From assembly GCF_016859125.1 (NCBI RefSeq), contig NZ_CP069338.1:8497501-8561500 (forward strand): a DNA stretch of 64,000 bases, given 5' to 3'. This DNA comes from Archangium violaceum (GTDB taxonomy: Bacteria; Myxococcota; Myxococcia; Myxococcales; Myxococcaceae). Positions 14,986 through 25,443 of this stretch are shown here, one piece after another (within the stretch, counting starts at the first letter, position 1; each line of letters starts with the position of its first letter). Under the pieces are notes generated by a model, which had not been told where the DNA came from, searched no databases, and saw only the letters and a program-made list of their open reading frames with translations. Both the position numbers and the translations under genes were made by a program.

Positions 14986-17900
14986 ATGAACGTGCGCGAC
15001 GTGCAACTTCCGGCCGAAGGCGCTGCTCCGCTGCCCCCCTCCGAGAGAACCGAGCCGAAGCCGGCCGCCAAGGTAGGGCGCAGGCCTCCTCCCCTGGTCC
15101 CCGTATCTCGGAACGAGGCCCCGCCGCTGTCCTTCGCGCAGCAGCGGCTGTGGTTCATCGATCAGCTCGCTCCCGGGAGCCACACGTACAACGTCCCGTT
15201 CTTCGCCCGGCTGAAGGGTCCACTCGACGTGTCCGTGCTGGAGCGGAGCCTGGCGGAGCTCATCCGGCGGCACGAGTCGCTCAGGACGACGTTCACGGTG
15301 GTGAATGGGCGGCCGGTGCAACGGATTGTGTCGGAGTTGGATTTCAGGTTGCCGCTGGAGCGCCTGGACCAAGCCACGGAGGGCGAGCGGGAGGCGGTGC
15401 TCCGGCGGCTCGCGGAGGAGGAGGCGCGGCGCCCGTTCGACCTGGAGAAGGGACCGCTCATCCGGGCGCGGCTGCTGCGCGTGGCGGATGCGGACCATGC
15501 ATTGCTGCTCACCCTGCACCACGTCATCAGCGACGCCTGGTCCCTGGGTCTGCTGGAACGTGAGTTGACCGTTCTGTACCGGGCCTTCTCCAGCGCGGGC
15601 GAGCCCCTACCGCGGGCCCTGCCGGTGCAGTACGCGGACTACGCGACGTGGCAACGGGAGTGGCTGAAGGGCGAGGTGCTCGAGGCTCAGCTCTCCTGGT
15701 GGAAGCAGCAGCTCGCCGGAGCGCCGCCCGTGCTGGAGCTGCCGACGGACCGGCCCCGGCCTCCCGTGCAGTCCGCTCGCGGAGCCATCCGGAGGGTGAT
15801 GCTCTCCCCGGCGCTCTCCGGGGCCGTGAAGGAGTTGAGCCGAAAGGAGGGGGCCACGCAGTTCATGACGCTGCTGGCGGGCTTTCATGCGTTGCTGGCA
15901 CGCTACAGCGGGCAGACGGACTTCGTGGTGGGATCGCCGATCGCGGGGCGCAATCGGCGCGAGGTGGAGGGGCTCATTGGCTTCTTCGCCAACACACTGG
16001 CGCTGCGCGTGGATGGCTCCGGGGATGTGAGCTTCCAAGAGTTGCTGGGACGGGTACGCAAGGCCTGTCTGGGCGCCTATGCCCATCCTGATCTGCCGTT
16101 CGAGCAGCTGGTGGACGCGCTGCAGCCCGTGCGCGACCTGAGCCGCTCTCCGCTCTTCCAGGTCATGTTCGTCCTCCAGGGCGTAATGCCGTATGCCGCC
16201 CTGGAACTGCCCGGGGTATCCGCGAGTGAGCTCGTCGTCGATCCGGGAGTATCGCGGTTCGACATCACCCTGTCGGTGAGAGAGACCCCGGAGGGGTGGC
16301 TGTGCATCTGGGAGTACAGCACCGACCTGTACGACGAGGCGACGGTGGAGAGGATGGCGGCGCACTACGTGCGGCTGCTGGAAGGTGCCGTTGCCCACCC
16401 GGAGCAGAAGCTGTCGGCGCTGCCGCTGATGAGCGAGGAGGAGCGGCGAAGGGTGGTGGTGGAGTTCAACGACACGGGGGCGCTGTACGCGCCAGCTCGT
16501 GGAGTGCACGAGCTGTTCGAGGCGTGGGCGGACAGGAGGCCGGAAGCGGTGGCCGTGAGCTTCGGAGAGGAGAGGCTCACCTACGGAGAGCTGAATCGGA
16601 AGGCGAACCGGCTGGCGCACCACCTGAGGACATGGGGAGTGGGGCCGGATGTGCCGGTGGGCCTGTGCGTGAAGCGCTCGCTGGAGTTGGCGGTGGGCGT
16701 GCTGGGAATCCTGAAGGCCGGGGGCGCGTACGTGCCGCTGGACCCGGCGTACCCGGCGGAGCGGCTGGCGCTGATGCTCAATGCGTCGCGGGCGCCGGTG
16801 CTGCTCACCCAGAAGATGCTCGAGGACTCACTACCGGCCAGTGAGGCGAAGCGGCTGTACCTGGAGGCGGACGAGAGCGCGTGGGCCGGTTGCAGCGAGG
16901 CCAATCCGGAGAGCGTGTCGGGCCCGGAAGCGCTGGCGTACGTCATCTACACATCGGGTTCGACGGGGGTGCCGAAGGGAGTGGCGATGCACCACCGGCC
17001 ACTGCTCAACCTCATGAGGTGGCAGGTGGAGCGCTCGGGGGCGAAGAAGACGCTGCAATTCTCGGCGCTGAGCTTCGACGTGAGCTTCCAGGAGTTGTTC
17101 TCCACGTGGGGAGCGGGCGGGGAGCTGGTGCTCATTGCCGAGGAGATGAGGCTGGAGGCGAGGGCGCTGCTGGAGAAGATGGAGAGCAGCGGGGTGGAGA
17201 GGCTGTACCTGCCGTTCGTGGCGCTGCAGAACCTGGCGGAGGTGGCGGACAGGGAGGGACTGGCACCGAGCAGGCTGAGGGAAGTCATCACGGCGGGCGA
17301 GCAACTGAGGGTGACGCCGGCACTGCGTGGGTGGTTGGGGAGGATGAAGGGGTGCGTGCTGGAGAACCAGTACGGGCCGACGGAGACGCACGTGGCGACG
17401 GCGTACCGGATGGAGGGGGAGCCGGAGAAGTGGCCGGAGCTGCCGAGCATAGGCAAGCCGATAGCGAACACGAGCGTGCACCTGCTGGACGGGAATGGAG
17501 AGCCGGTGCCGGTGGGGGTGCCGGGGGAGCTGTACATAGGCGGAGTGGCGGTGGCGAGGGGCTACCTGCATCGGCCGGAGCTGACGCAGGAGAAGTTCGT
17601 CCCGGATGTGTTTGGGGAGAGGGGAGAGAGGCTGTACCGGACGGGGGACTACGCGAGGTACCTGGCGGACGGGAACATCGAGTTCCTGGGGCGCAGGGAC
17701 GCGCAGGTGAAGGTGCGCGGGTTCCGGATTGAGCTGGCGGAGGTGGAGGCGGCGCTGGCCAGACACCCGTCGGTGAAGGACGTGGCTGTCGTTGCCAGAG
17801 AGGTGGGTGCCGGAGGAAAGCAGCTGGTTGCCTATGTGGTGCGGCAGCCAGGGCAGGAAGTAGAGGTGGCGTCACTGAAGGCCCACCTGAAGGAGCGGCT

Positions 17901-20900
17901 GCCCGAGTACATGGTGCCGTCTGCCTTCGTGCGTCTGGAGGCGTTTCCGCTGACGCCCAGTGGCAAGGTGGACAGGAAGGCGCTGCCGGCTCCGGAGATG
18001 GAGACAACGGGCACGCAGTACGTGGCGCCGCGGACGGTGATGGAGGAGGTGGTGGCGGGGGTCTGGGCGTCGCTGCTGGGCCTGGGACGCGTGGGGGCTC
18101 ATGACAATTTCTTCGAGCTGGGTGGGCACTCGCTGCTGGCCACGCAGGCTGCCTCGCGCCTTCGTGAGGCACTCGAGGTTCAGCTGCCGGTGCGCGTGCT
18201 CTTCGAAGCACCCTCGGTGGCGGAGCTCGCGGCGCGGCTCGAGTCGATATCGGGCGGCACGCAGGGGCCCCAGCTTCCACCCTTGGTGCCGATGCCGAGG
18301 GCGGATGCGCTGCCGTTGTCCTTCGCGCAGCAGCGCCTGTGGTTCATCGAGCAGTTCGCGCCGGGAGGCTTCGCCTACAACCTGCCGTTCGTAACGAGGT
18401 TGAAGGGCAAGCTCGAGGTGGCCGCGCTGGAGCGAAGCCTGACGGAGCTGATGCGTCGACACGAGGCACTGCGGACGACATTCGCCCAGGTGGATGGGAA
18501 GCCGGTACAGAGGGTGGCCGCGGAGTCGGCGCTCGTGCTGCCCGTGGAGAGCCTGGAGGCGTTGCCGGAGGGGGAGCGCGCCAGAGAGCTCCAGAGGCGC
18601 GTGGAGGAGGAGTTCCGGCGCGCGTTCGACCTGGAGATGGGGCCGCTGGTACGGGCACTGTTGCTACGCGTCACCGTAGAAGAGCACGTGCTGGTGCTGG
18701 TGATGCACCACATCATCGGGGATGGCTGGTCCCTGGGAGTGCTCGTGCGGGAGCTGGCAGAGCTGTACGAGGCGTTCTCCTCGGGAGCCGAGCCCGCGTT
18801 GGCCGCACTGCCGGTGCAGTACGCGGACTATGCCCTGTGGCAGAGGGAGTGGCTGAAGGGAGAGGTACTGGAGGCGCAGCTGTCCTGGTGGAAGGGGAGA
18901 CTGGCCGGAGCGCCGACCGCGCTGGAGTTGCCGACGGACAGGCCGAGGCCGGCGGTGCAGAGCTTCCGAGGGGCCACGCTGGCGGTGAGGCTGCCCGCGG
19001 AGCTCTCGGGAGTCATCCGGGAGCTGAATCGACGGGAGGGCGTCACGCCGTTCATGACGTTCCTGGCGGCGTACCAGGCGCTGCTGGCGCGCTACAGCGG
19101 ACAGAGGGACATCGTGGTGGGCTCACCCATCGCGGGGCGCACGCAGCGTGAGATGGAAGGGCTCATCGGCTTCTTCGTCAACACGCTGGCGTTGCGCGTG
19201 GATGCGACGGGAGAGGTGGGCTTCCGGACGTTGCTGCGCCGCGTGCGAGAGGCCTGCCTGGGAGCGTACGCGCACCAGGACATGCCATTCGAGCAGTTGG
19301 TGAATGCCCTGCACCCCGTGCGAGACCTGAGCCGCCCGGCGCTGTTCCAGGTGATGTTCGCCCTCCAGGAGCCATCTCCCACGTTGTCGCTGACCGGTGT
19401 CTCCTCGGAAGAGGTCACCTTCGAGGCAGGGCTGGCGAAGTTCGAGCTGACCCTGTTCATGAGGGAGGGCGCGGAAGGGTGGGAGAGCCAGTGGGAATAC
19501 AACACCGACCTGTTCGATGAGGGGACGGTGGCGAGGATGGCGGCGCACTACGTGCGGCTGCTGGGCGAGGCCATCGCGAGGCCAGAGCAACCGGTGTCGG
19601 AGCTGCCGCTGCTGAGCGAGGAGGAGCGGCGGCGGGTGCTGGTGGAGTGGAACCAGACGAGAACGGAGTACCCGAGAGAGGCGAGTGTCCACGCCCTGTT
19701 CGAGGAGCAGGTGGAGCGCCGGCCGGCAGCGGTGGCGGTGGAGTACGAGGGGAAGAGGCTCACGTACGCGGAGCTGAACGGGCGTGCCAACCAGGTGGCC
19801 AGGGCCCTGCGACGGCTGGGCGTCACGGTGGGGACGCGAGTGGGGCTATGTGCTGGCCGCTCGGTGGAACTGGTGGTGGCGACGCTCGGCATCCTGAAGG
19901 CGGGTGGAGCGTACGTGCCGCTGGATCCGACGTACCCGGCGGAGCGCCTGTCATTCATGGTGGAGGACACGGCGGTGCCGGTGGTGCTGGCGCAGCCGGA
20001 GCTGGTGTCGAAGCTGCCGCCGGTGAGCGCGAAGGTGGTGGAGCTGACGGAGGCGTCCTTCGCGAGCGAGAGCGGGGAGGACCTCGGACAGCGAGTTGCT
20101 CCGGAGGCTCTGGCGTACGTAATGTACACGTCGGGCTCGACGGGCAGGCCCAAGGGCGTGTGCATTCCGCACCGGGGCATCGTCCGCCTGGTGCGCGACA
20201 CCCGGTACCTCCAGGTGACCGAGGAGGACCGCGTCACGCAGATGTCCAACACGGCGTTCGATGCGTCGACGTTCGAGCTGTGGGGCGCGCTGCTGAACGG
20301 GGCGACCCTGCTGGGCGTACCGAGGGAGGTGGCGCTGTCACCGAAGGCACTGGCCGCGTTCCTGCGCGAGCAGCAAGCGAGCGTGGTGTTCGTGACGACG
20401 GCGCTCTTCAATCAGGTGGCGGCTGAGTGCCCGGACGCGTTCCGAACGGCGAAGTACGTGCTGTTCGGTGGCGAGACGGCGGATCCGAGGTGGGTACGGG
20501 AGGTGCTGCGGAAGGGGGCTCCCGAGCGACTGCTGCACGTGTACGGCCCGACGGAGAACACGACGTTCTCGACCTGGCTCGAGGTGAAGGACGTGCCGGA
20601 GAGGGCCGCGTCGGTGTCCATCGGCAAGCCCATTTCGAACTCGGAAGCCTACGTGCTGGACGAGCGGATGCGGCCGGTGCCGTTCGGCGTGGTGGGCGAG
20701 CTGTACGTGGGTGGAGAGGGCCTGGCGCTCGGGTACCTGAACCGGCCGGAGCTCACGGCGGAGAAGTTCGTCGCTCATCCGTTCAGCGCGGAGCCGGAGG
20801 CCCGGCTGTACCGGACGGGGGATCTGGTGAAGTACCTGCCGGATGGGAACCTCGAGTTCCTGGGGCGGCGGGATGCTCAGGTGAAGGTGCGCGGCTTCCG

Positions 20901-23900
20901 TATCGAGCTGGGGGAAATCGAGGCGGCGCTGGCGAAGCATCCCGGTGTGGGCGAGGTGGTGGTCACCGCCCGGGACGAGGGACTCGGCGGCAAGCGGCTG
21001 GTGGCCTACGTGGTGCCACGCTCGGGTCAGGAGGTGGATGCGGGAGCACTGCGGGCCGCCCTCAAGAAGGTGCTGCCCGAGCACATGGTGCCCTCGGCCT
21101 TCGTGGTGCTGGAGGCCCTGCCACTCACGCCCAATGGAAAGGTGGACCGCAAGGCCCTGCCGGCCCCCGAGGCGGAGGGGACGGCGCGCGAGGGATACGT
21201 GGCGCCGAGGACGGAGCTGGAGCAGCGGGTGGCGGATATCTGGGCGCCTCTGCTGAAGCAGCGCGTGGGGGCACTCGACAACTTCTTCGAACTGGGTGGG
21301 CACTCGTTGCTGGCCGCGCAGGCGGCCACGCGTTTGCGTGAGGCGCTCGGGATGGAGCTGTCGGTGCGCGTGCTCTTCGAGGCCCCGACGGTGGCGGAGC
21401 TGGCCGCGCGCCTCGAGTCGATGCGGGGGAGAACGGCGGGGATCGTGGCTCCTCCCCTGGTGCCAGTGCCCCGGGGCGGGGATCTCCCGCTGTCCTTCGC
21501 ACAGCAGCGGCTGTGGTTCCTCGAGCAGTTCGAGCCCGGTGGGTACTCGTACAACGTTCCCGTCGCCACGTGGTTGAAGGGCTCGCTCGATGTGACCGTG
21601 CTGGAGCGGTGCTTCGCGGAGATCGTCCGGCGACACGAGGTGCTGCGGACGACGTTCTCGGAGGTGAACGGGCAGCCCGTGCAGCGGATTGCTCCCGAGC
21701 TGGTGCTCTCGGTTCCCGTGGAGGAGCTGGAGGGGTTGCCCGCCAGCGCCATCAAGCAGCGCGTGGAGGAGGAGGCCCGCTGCCCGTTCGACCTGGAGAA
21801 GGGGCCGCTCATCCGGGTGCGGCTGCTGCGTGTGGCGGCGGACGAGCACGTGCTGATGCTCGTGATGAATCACATCGTCTGCGACATCTGGGCGCTCGGC
21901 GTCCTGTTGCGCGAGCTGGAGACGCTGTACCAGGCCTTCTCCTCGGGAGCGGCGCCTTCGCTGCCTTCGCTGCCGGTCCAGTACGCGGACTTCGCGACGT
22001 GGCAGCGCGAGTGGTTGAAGGGGGACGCGCTGGAGCAGCAGCTCTCCTGGTGGAAGCAGCAGCTCGCCGGAGCGCCTCCGGTTCTGGAGTTGCCGACGGA
22101 TCGGCCCAGGCCTCCCGCGCAGACCTTCCACGGGGCGCACCTGGAGTTGCCACTGCCCTCCAGTCTGTCCACCTCGGTCCAGACGCTGAGCCGTCAGGAG
22201 GGCGTCACTCCGTTCATGACGTTCCTGGCGGCCTACCAGGCGTTGCTGGCGCGCTACAGCGGGCAGACGGACTTCGTGGTGGGCTCGCCCATCATCGGGC
22301 GCAACCGGCGCGAGGTGGAGGGGCTCGTCGGCTGCTTCCTCAACACGCTGGCGCTGCGGATGGACACGTCCGGGGACGTGAGCTTCCGGGAGCTCCTGGG
22401 TCGGGTCCGGAAGACCTGTGTGGCTGCCTTCGCCCACCAGGACATGCCCTTCGAGCAGTTGGTGGACGCGCTCCAACCGGTGCGAGACCTGAGCCGCTCT
22501 CCGCTCTTCCAGGTCATGTTCGCTCATCAGCTCATGCCACCCGCGTTGTCCCTGCCGGGGGTCTCCGCGAGTGAATTCCCCTTCGAGCCCGGGATGGCGA
22601 AGTTCGACCTGACGCTGTTCGTGCGAGAGACGCCGAACGGGTTGGTGAGTGTCTGGGAGTACAACACCGACCTGTACGAAGAGGCGACGGTGGAGAGGAT
22701 GGCGGCGCACTACGTGCGGCTGCTGGAAGGTGCCGTTGCCCACCCGGAGCAGAAGCTGTCGGCGCTGCCGCTGATGAGCGAGGAGGAGCGGAGAAGGGTG
22801 GTGGTGGAGTTCAACGACACGGGGGCGCTGTACGCGCCAGCTCGTGGAGTGCACGAGCTGTTCGAGGCGTGGGCGGACAGGAGGCCGGAAGCGGTGGCCG
22901 TGAGCTTCGGAGAGGAGAGGCTCACCTACGGAGAGCTGAATCGGAAGGCGAACCGGCTGGCGCACCACCTGAGGACATGGGGAGTGGGGCCGGATGTGCC
23001 GGTGGGCCTGTGCGTGAAGCGCTCGCTGGAGTTGGCGGTGGGCGTGCTGGGAATCCTGAAAGCCGGGGGCGCGTACGTGCCGCTGGACCCGGCGTACCCG
23101 GCGGAGCGGCTGGCGCTGATGCTCAATGCGTCGCGGGCGCCGGTGCTGCTCACCCAGCGGACATTGAGCGAAGCGCTTCCCCAGAGTGAGGCGAAGCGGC
23201 TGTACCTGGACGCGGACGAGAGCGCGTGGGCCGGTTGCAGCGAGGCCAATCCTCAACCCCTCGCGGGCCCGGAAGCACTGGCGTACGTCATCTACACATC
23301 GGGTTCGACGGGGGTGCCGAAGGGAGTGGCGATGCACCACCGGCCACTGCTCAACCTCATGAGGTGGCAGGTGGAGCGCTCGGGGGCGAAGAAGACGCTG
23401 CAATTCTCGGCGCTGAGCTTCGACGTGAGCTTCCAGGAGTTGTTCTCCACGTGGGGAGCGGGTGGGGAGTTGGTGCTCATTGCCGAGGAGATGAGGCTGG
23501 AGGCGAGGGCGCTGCTGGAGAAGATGGAGAGCAGCGGGGTGGAGAGGCTGTACCTGCCGTTCGTGGCGCTGCAGAACCTGGCGGAGGTGGCGGACAGGGA
23601 GGGACTGGCACCGAGCAGGCTGAGGGAAGTCATCACCGCGGGCGAGCAGCTGCGAGTGACGCCAGCGCTGAGAGGGTGGCTGGGGAGGATGAAGGGGTGC
23701 GTGCTGGAGAACCAGTACGGGCCGACGGAGACGCACGTGGCGACGGCGTACCGGATGGAGGGGGAGCCGGAGAAGTGGCCGGAGCTGCCGAGCATAGGCA
23801 AGCCGATAGCGAACACGAGCGTGCACCTGCTGGACGGGAATGGAGAGCCGGTGCCGGTGGGGGTGCCGGGGGAGCTGTACATAGGCGGAGTGGCGGTGGC

Positions 23901-25443
23901 GAGGGGCTACCTGCATCGGCCGGAGCTGACGCAGGAGAAGTTCGTCCCGGATGTGTTTGGGGAGAGAGGAGAGAGGCTGTACCGGACGGGGGACTACGCG
24001 AGGTACCTGGCGGACGGGAACATCGAGTTCCTGGGGCGCAGGGACGCGCAGGTGAAGGTGCGCGGGTTCCGGATTGAGCTGGCGGAGGTGGAGGCGGCGC
24101 TGGCCAGACACCCGTCGGTGAAGGACGTGGCTGTCGTTGCCAGAGAGGTGGGTGCCGGAGGAAAGCAGCTGGTGGCGTACGTCGTAGGCAAGGAGGGACA
24201 GGCGCCAGGGGCCGGGGAGCTGAAGAGCTTCCTGAAGGAGCGGTTGCCCGAGTACATGGTGCCGTCTGCCTTCGTGCGTCTGGAGGCGTTTCCGCTGACG
24301 CCCAGTGGCAAGGTGGACAGGAAGGCCCTGCCCGCTCCGGACTCCACCCGCCAGGAATCGTCGCGCTCCTTCGTTGGCCCACGCACGGCGCTGGAACTTC
24401 AGATCGTGCGCATCTGGGAGGAGCTGCTCGGAATCCAGCCCGTCGGCGTGCAGGACAACTTCTTCGAGCTGGGCGGCAACTCGCTGCTGGCGATCCGCCT
24501 ACTGTCACGCATTCGGACGAGCACGGGACGAAACCTGCCCGTGGCGGCGCTGTTCCAGAACGCGACCGTGGAGCACCTGGCCAGCCTGCTGCGTCAGGAG
24601 GCGGGGCCGTGGACTCCACTGGTGGAGCTCCGGGGAGGCGGAGACAAGCGGCCCTTCTTCTGCGTGCACGCGGTCGGGGGAACGGTGCTGGGGTACGTGG
24701 AGCTGTCGCGGTTGCTCGGCCCGGATCAGCCCTTCTATGGCTTGCAGTCGAGGGGACTCGATGGAGACCTGCCACCGTGCGAGTCGGTGGAGGAGATGGC
24801 GGGGCTCTACATCGAGGCCATCCGGAAGGTGCAGCCGACGGGGCCGTACCTGTTGGGCGGCTGGTCGATGGGCGGGAGCATCGCGCTGGAGATGGCCAGC
24901 CAGCTGCGAGGGCAGGGGGAGGACGTGGAGCTGCTCGCGCTCATCGACAGCTATGACCTGTCCTCGGCGGTGGCTCGGTTGTCTCCGGAGCAGCAAGAGG
25001 CCTCGCGACTGGCGGCGCTGTTCCACGGGGATCTGCTGAGAGCCGCGGGCCAGGAGCCTCCTGTCTCGGAAGAGACTCTGGCCCGGATGGAGCCAGAGGC
25101 GCTGAGCGGAGCCCTGGAGGAAGTCAGCAGGGCCGCGGCCACCGCACCAGGCGCCGGAGTCCAGCCGCTGCAGGCGCTGCATCGGGTGTTCGAGAAAAAC
25201 CTGCGGGCGGCGTGGAGGTACTCGCCACCGGTCTACCCGGGGACACTCACGCTCTTCGAGGCCAGTGCGTCCGCGCTCCAGCAGCAGGGCGGGAAGCGGT
25301 TCGCCGCGAGCGCCGTGGAGGTGAACACGCTGGAGGGTGACCACTACTCCATCCTGCGCGGCCCGCGAGTGGAGGAGCTGGCGGCGCGGCTCAAGTCGTG
25401 TCTGGAGCGAGCCCATTCCGCTCGGAAGGAGCGAAACCCATGA
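14986..25443 (+). CDS. Non-ribosomal peptide synthetase, C-A-PCP x3 with TE
   Basis: A 3,485-residue synthetase. Module 1: C (about 35-470, HHVISD at 178), A (505-1005), PCP with Ser1049. Module 2: C (HHIIGDG at 1241), A, PCP Ser2107. Module 3: C with NHIVCD in place of HHxxxD (Asn2295; the catalytic His2296 and Asp2300 remain), A, PCP Ser3166. The thioesterase has GWSMGG (Ser3294), LIDSYD and GDHYSIL. I read A-domain pocket residues as DVQYIAQVAK (modules 1 and 3, closest to proline-type codes but not identical) and DAFFLGVTFK (module 2, isoleucine/valine type). No epimerase or methyltransferase is seen. The leading C domain suggests an acylated start. The gene ends by ATGA overlap with the next NRPS. 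Confidence 0.92.
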   Translation: MNVRDVQLPAEGAAPLPPSERTEPKPAAKVGRRPPPLVPVSRNEAPPLSFAQQRLWFIDQLAPGSHTYNVPFFARLKGPLDVSVLERSLAELIRRHESLRTTFTVVNGRPVQRIVSELDFRLPLERLDQATEGEREAVLRRLAEEEARRPFDLEKGPLIRARLLRVADADHALLLTLHHVISDAWSLGLLERELTVLYRAFSSAGEPLPRALPVQYADYATWQREWLKGEVLEAQLSWWKQQLAGAPPVLELPTDRPRPPVQSARGAIRRVMLSPALSGAVKELSRKEGATQFMTLLAGFHALLARYSGQTDFVVGSPIAGRNRREVEGLIGFFANTLALRVDGSGDVSFQELLGRVRKACLGAYAHPDLPFEQLVDALQPVRDLSRSPLFQVMFVLQGVMPYAALELPGVSASELVVDPGVSRFDITLSVRETPEGWLCIWEYSTDLYDEATVERMAAHYVRLLEGAVAHPEQKLSALPLMSEEERRRVVVEFNDTGALYAPARGVHELFEAWADRRPEAVAVSFGEERLTYGELNRKANRLAHHLRTWGVGPDVPVGLCVKRSLELAVGVLGILKAGGAYVPLDPAYPAERLALMLNASRAPVLLTQKMLEDSLPASEAKRLYLEADESAWAGCSEANPESVSGPEALAYVIYTSGSTGVPKGVAMHHRPLLNLMRWQVERSGAKKTLQFSALSFDVSFQELFSTWGAGGELVLIAEEMRLEARALLEKMESSGVERLYLPFVALQNLAEVADREGLAPSRLREVITAGEQLRVTPALRGWLGRMKGCVLENQYGPTETHVATAYRMEGEPEKWPELPSIGKPIANTSVHLLDGNGEPVPVGVPGELYIGGVAVARGYLHRPELTQEKFVPDVFGERGERLYRTGDYARYLADGNIEFLGRRDAQVKVRGFRIELAEVEAALARHPSVKDVAVVAREVGAGGKQLVAYVVRQPGQEVEVASLKAHLKERLPEYMVPSAFVRLEAFPLTPSGKVDRKALPAPEMETTGTQYVAPRTVMEEVVAGVWASLLGLGRVGAHDNFFELGGHSLLATQAASRLREALEVQLPVRVLFEAPSVAELAARLESISGGTQGPQLPPLVPMPRADALPLSFAQQRLWFIEQFAPGGFAYNLPFVTRLKGKLEVAALERSLTELMRRHEALRTTFAQVDGKPVQRVAAESALVLPVESLEALPEGERARELQRRVEEEFRRAFDLEMGPLVRALLLRVTVEEHVLVLVMHHIIGDGWSLGVLVRELAELYEAFSSGAEPALAALPVQYADYALWQREWLKGEVLEAQLSWWKGRLAGAPTALELPTDRPRPAVQSFRGATLAVRLPAELSGVIRELNRREGVTPFMTFLAAYQALLARYSGQRDIVVGSPIAGRTQREMEGLIGFFVNTLALRVDATGEVGFRTLLRRVREACLGAYAHQDMPFEQLVNALHPVRDLSRPALFQVMFALQEPSPTLSLTGVSSEEVTFEAGLAKFELTLFMREGAEGWESQWEYNTDLFDEGTVARMAAHYVRLLGEAIARPEQPVSELPLLSEEERRRVLVEWNQTRTEYPREASVHALFEEQVERRPAAVAVEYEGKRLTYAELNGRANQVARALRRLGVTVGTRVGLCAGRSVELVVATLGILKAGGAYVPLDPTYPAERLSFMVEDTAVPVVLAQPELVSKLPPVSAKVVELTEASFASESGEDLGQRVAPEALAYVMYTSGSTGRPKGVCIPHRGIVRLVRDTRYLQVTEEDRVTQMSNTAFDASTFELWGALLNGATLLGVPREVALSPKALAAFLREQQASVVFVTTALFNQVAAECPDAFRTAKYVLFGGETADPRWVREVLRKGAPERLLHVYGPTENTTFSTWLEVKDVPERAASVSIGKPISNSEAYVLDERMRPVPFGVVGELYVGGEGLALGYLNRPELTAEKFVAHPFSAEPEARLYRTGDLVKYLPDGNLEFLGRRDAQVKVRGFRIELGEIEAALAKHPGVGEVVVTARDEGLGGKRLVAYVVPRSGQEVDAGALRAALKKVLPEHMVPSAFVVLEALPLTPNGKVDRKALPAPEAEGTAREGYVAPRTELEQRVADIWAPLLKQRVGALDNFFELGGHSLLAAQAATRLREALGMELSVRVLFEAPTVAELAARLESMRGRTAGIVAPPLVPVPRGGDLPLSFAQQRLWFLEQFEPGGYSYNVPVATWLKGSLDVTVLERCFAEIVRRHEVLRTTFSEVNGQPVQRIAPELVLSVPVEELEGLPASAIKQRVEEEARCPFDLEKGPLIRVRLLRVAADEHVLMLVMNHIVCDIWALGVLLRELETLYQAFSSGAAPSLPSLPVQYADFATWQREWLKGDALEQQLSWWKQQLAGAPPVLELPTDRPRPPAQTFHGAHLELPLPSSLSTSVQTLSRQEGVTPFMTFLAAYQALLARYSGQTDFVVGSPIIGRNRREVEGLVGCFLNTLALRMDTSGDVSFRELLGRVRKTCVAAFAHQDMPFEQLVDALQPVRDLSRSPLFQVMFAHQLMPPALSLPGVSASEFPFEPGMAKFDLTLFVRETPNGLVSVWEYNTDLYEEATVERMAAHYVRLLEGAVAHPEQKLSALPLMSEEERRRVVVEFNDTGALYAPARGVHELFEAWADRRPEAVAVSFGEERLTYGELNRKANRLAHHLRTWGVGPDVPVGLCVKRSLELAVGVLGILKAGGAYVPLDPAYPAERLALMLNASRAPVLLTQRTLSEALPQSEAKRLYLDADESAWAGCSEANPQPLAGPEALAYVIYTSGSTGVPKGVAMHHRPLLNLMRWQVERSGAKKTLQFSALSFDVSFQELFSTWGAGGELVLIAEEMRLEARALLEKMESSGVERLYLPFVALQNLAEVADREGLAPSRLREVITAGEQLRVTPALRGWLGRMKGCVLENQYGPTETHVATAYRMEGEPEKWPELPSIGKPIANTSVHLLDGNGEPVPVGVPGELYIGGVAVARGYLHRPELTQEKFVPDVFGERGERLYRTGDYARYLADGNIEFLGRRDAQVKVRGFRIELAEVEAALARHPSVKDVAVVAREVGAGGKQLVAYVVGKEGQAPGAGELKSFLKERLPEYMVPSAFVRLEAFPLTPSGKVDRKALPAPDSTRQESSRSFVGPRTALELQIVRIWEELLGIQPVGVQDNFFELGGNSLLAIRLLSRIRTSTGRNLPVAALFQNATVEHLASLLRQEAGPWTPLVELRGGGDKRPFFCVHAVGGTVLGYVELSRLLGPDQPFYGLQSRGLDGDLPPCESVEEMAGLYIEAIRKVQPTGPYLLGGWSMGGSIALEMASQLRGQGEDVELLALIDSYDLSSAVARLSPEQQEASRLAALFHGDLLRAAGQEPPVSEETLARMEPEALSGALEEVSRAAATAPGAGVQPLQALHRVFEKNLRAAWRYSPPVYPGTLTLFEASASALQQQGGKRFAASAVEVNTLEGDHYSILRGPRVEELAARLKSCLERAHSARKERNP
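16336..17828 (+). repeat. Recurrent adenylation cassette, copy 1 (NRPS 1, module 1)
   Basis: One of four nearly identical copies of about 1.49 kb. Variant markers: KMLEDSLPAS and NPESVSG inside the domain; downstream it continues with RQPGQEVEVAS, unlike the other three copies. Confidence 0.85.
22681..24173 (+). repeat. Recurrent adenylation cassette, copy 2 (NRPS 1, module 3)
   Basis: Markers: RTLSEALPQS, unique to this copy, with NPQPLAG, and GKEGQAPGAG after the domain. It stands 6,345 bp downstream of copy 1 in the same gene. Confidence 0.85.

Larger units (their letters stand above)
15090..24340 (+). repeat. Three-module duplication, copy in first NRPS
   Basis: This stretch aligns with 25466-34716 at a constant offset of 10,376 bp. 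I checked the offset at several anchors (15127, 16336, 17761, 18505, 20257, 22681, 24226). Adenylation domains and the module-2 condensation domain are almost identical between copies, while the first and third condensation domains are clearly more diverged. Confidence 0.85.
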
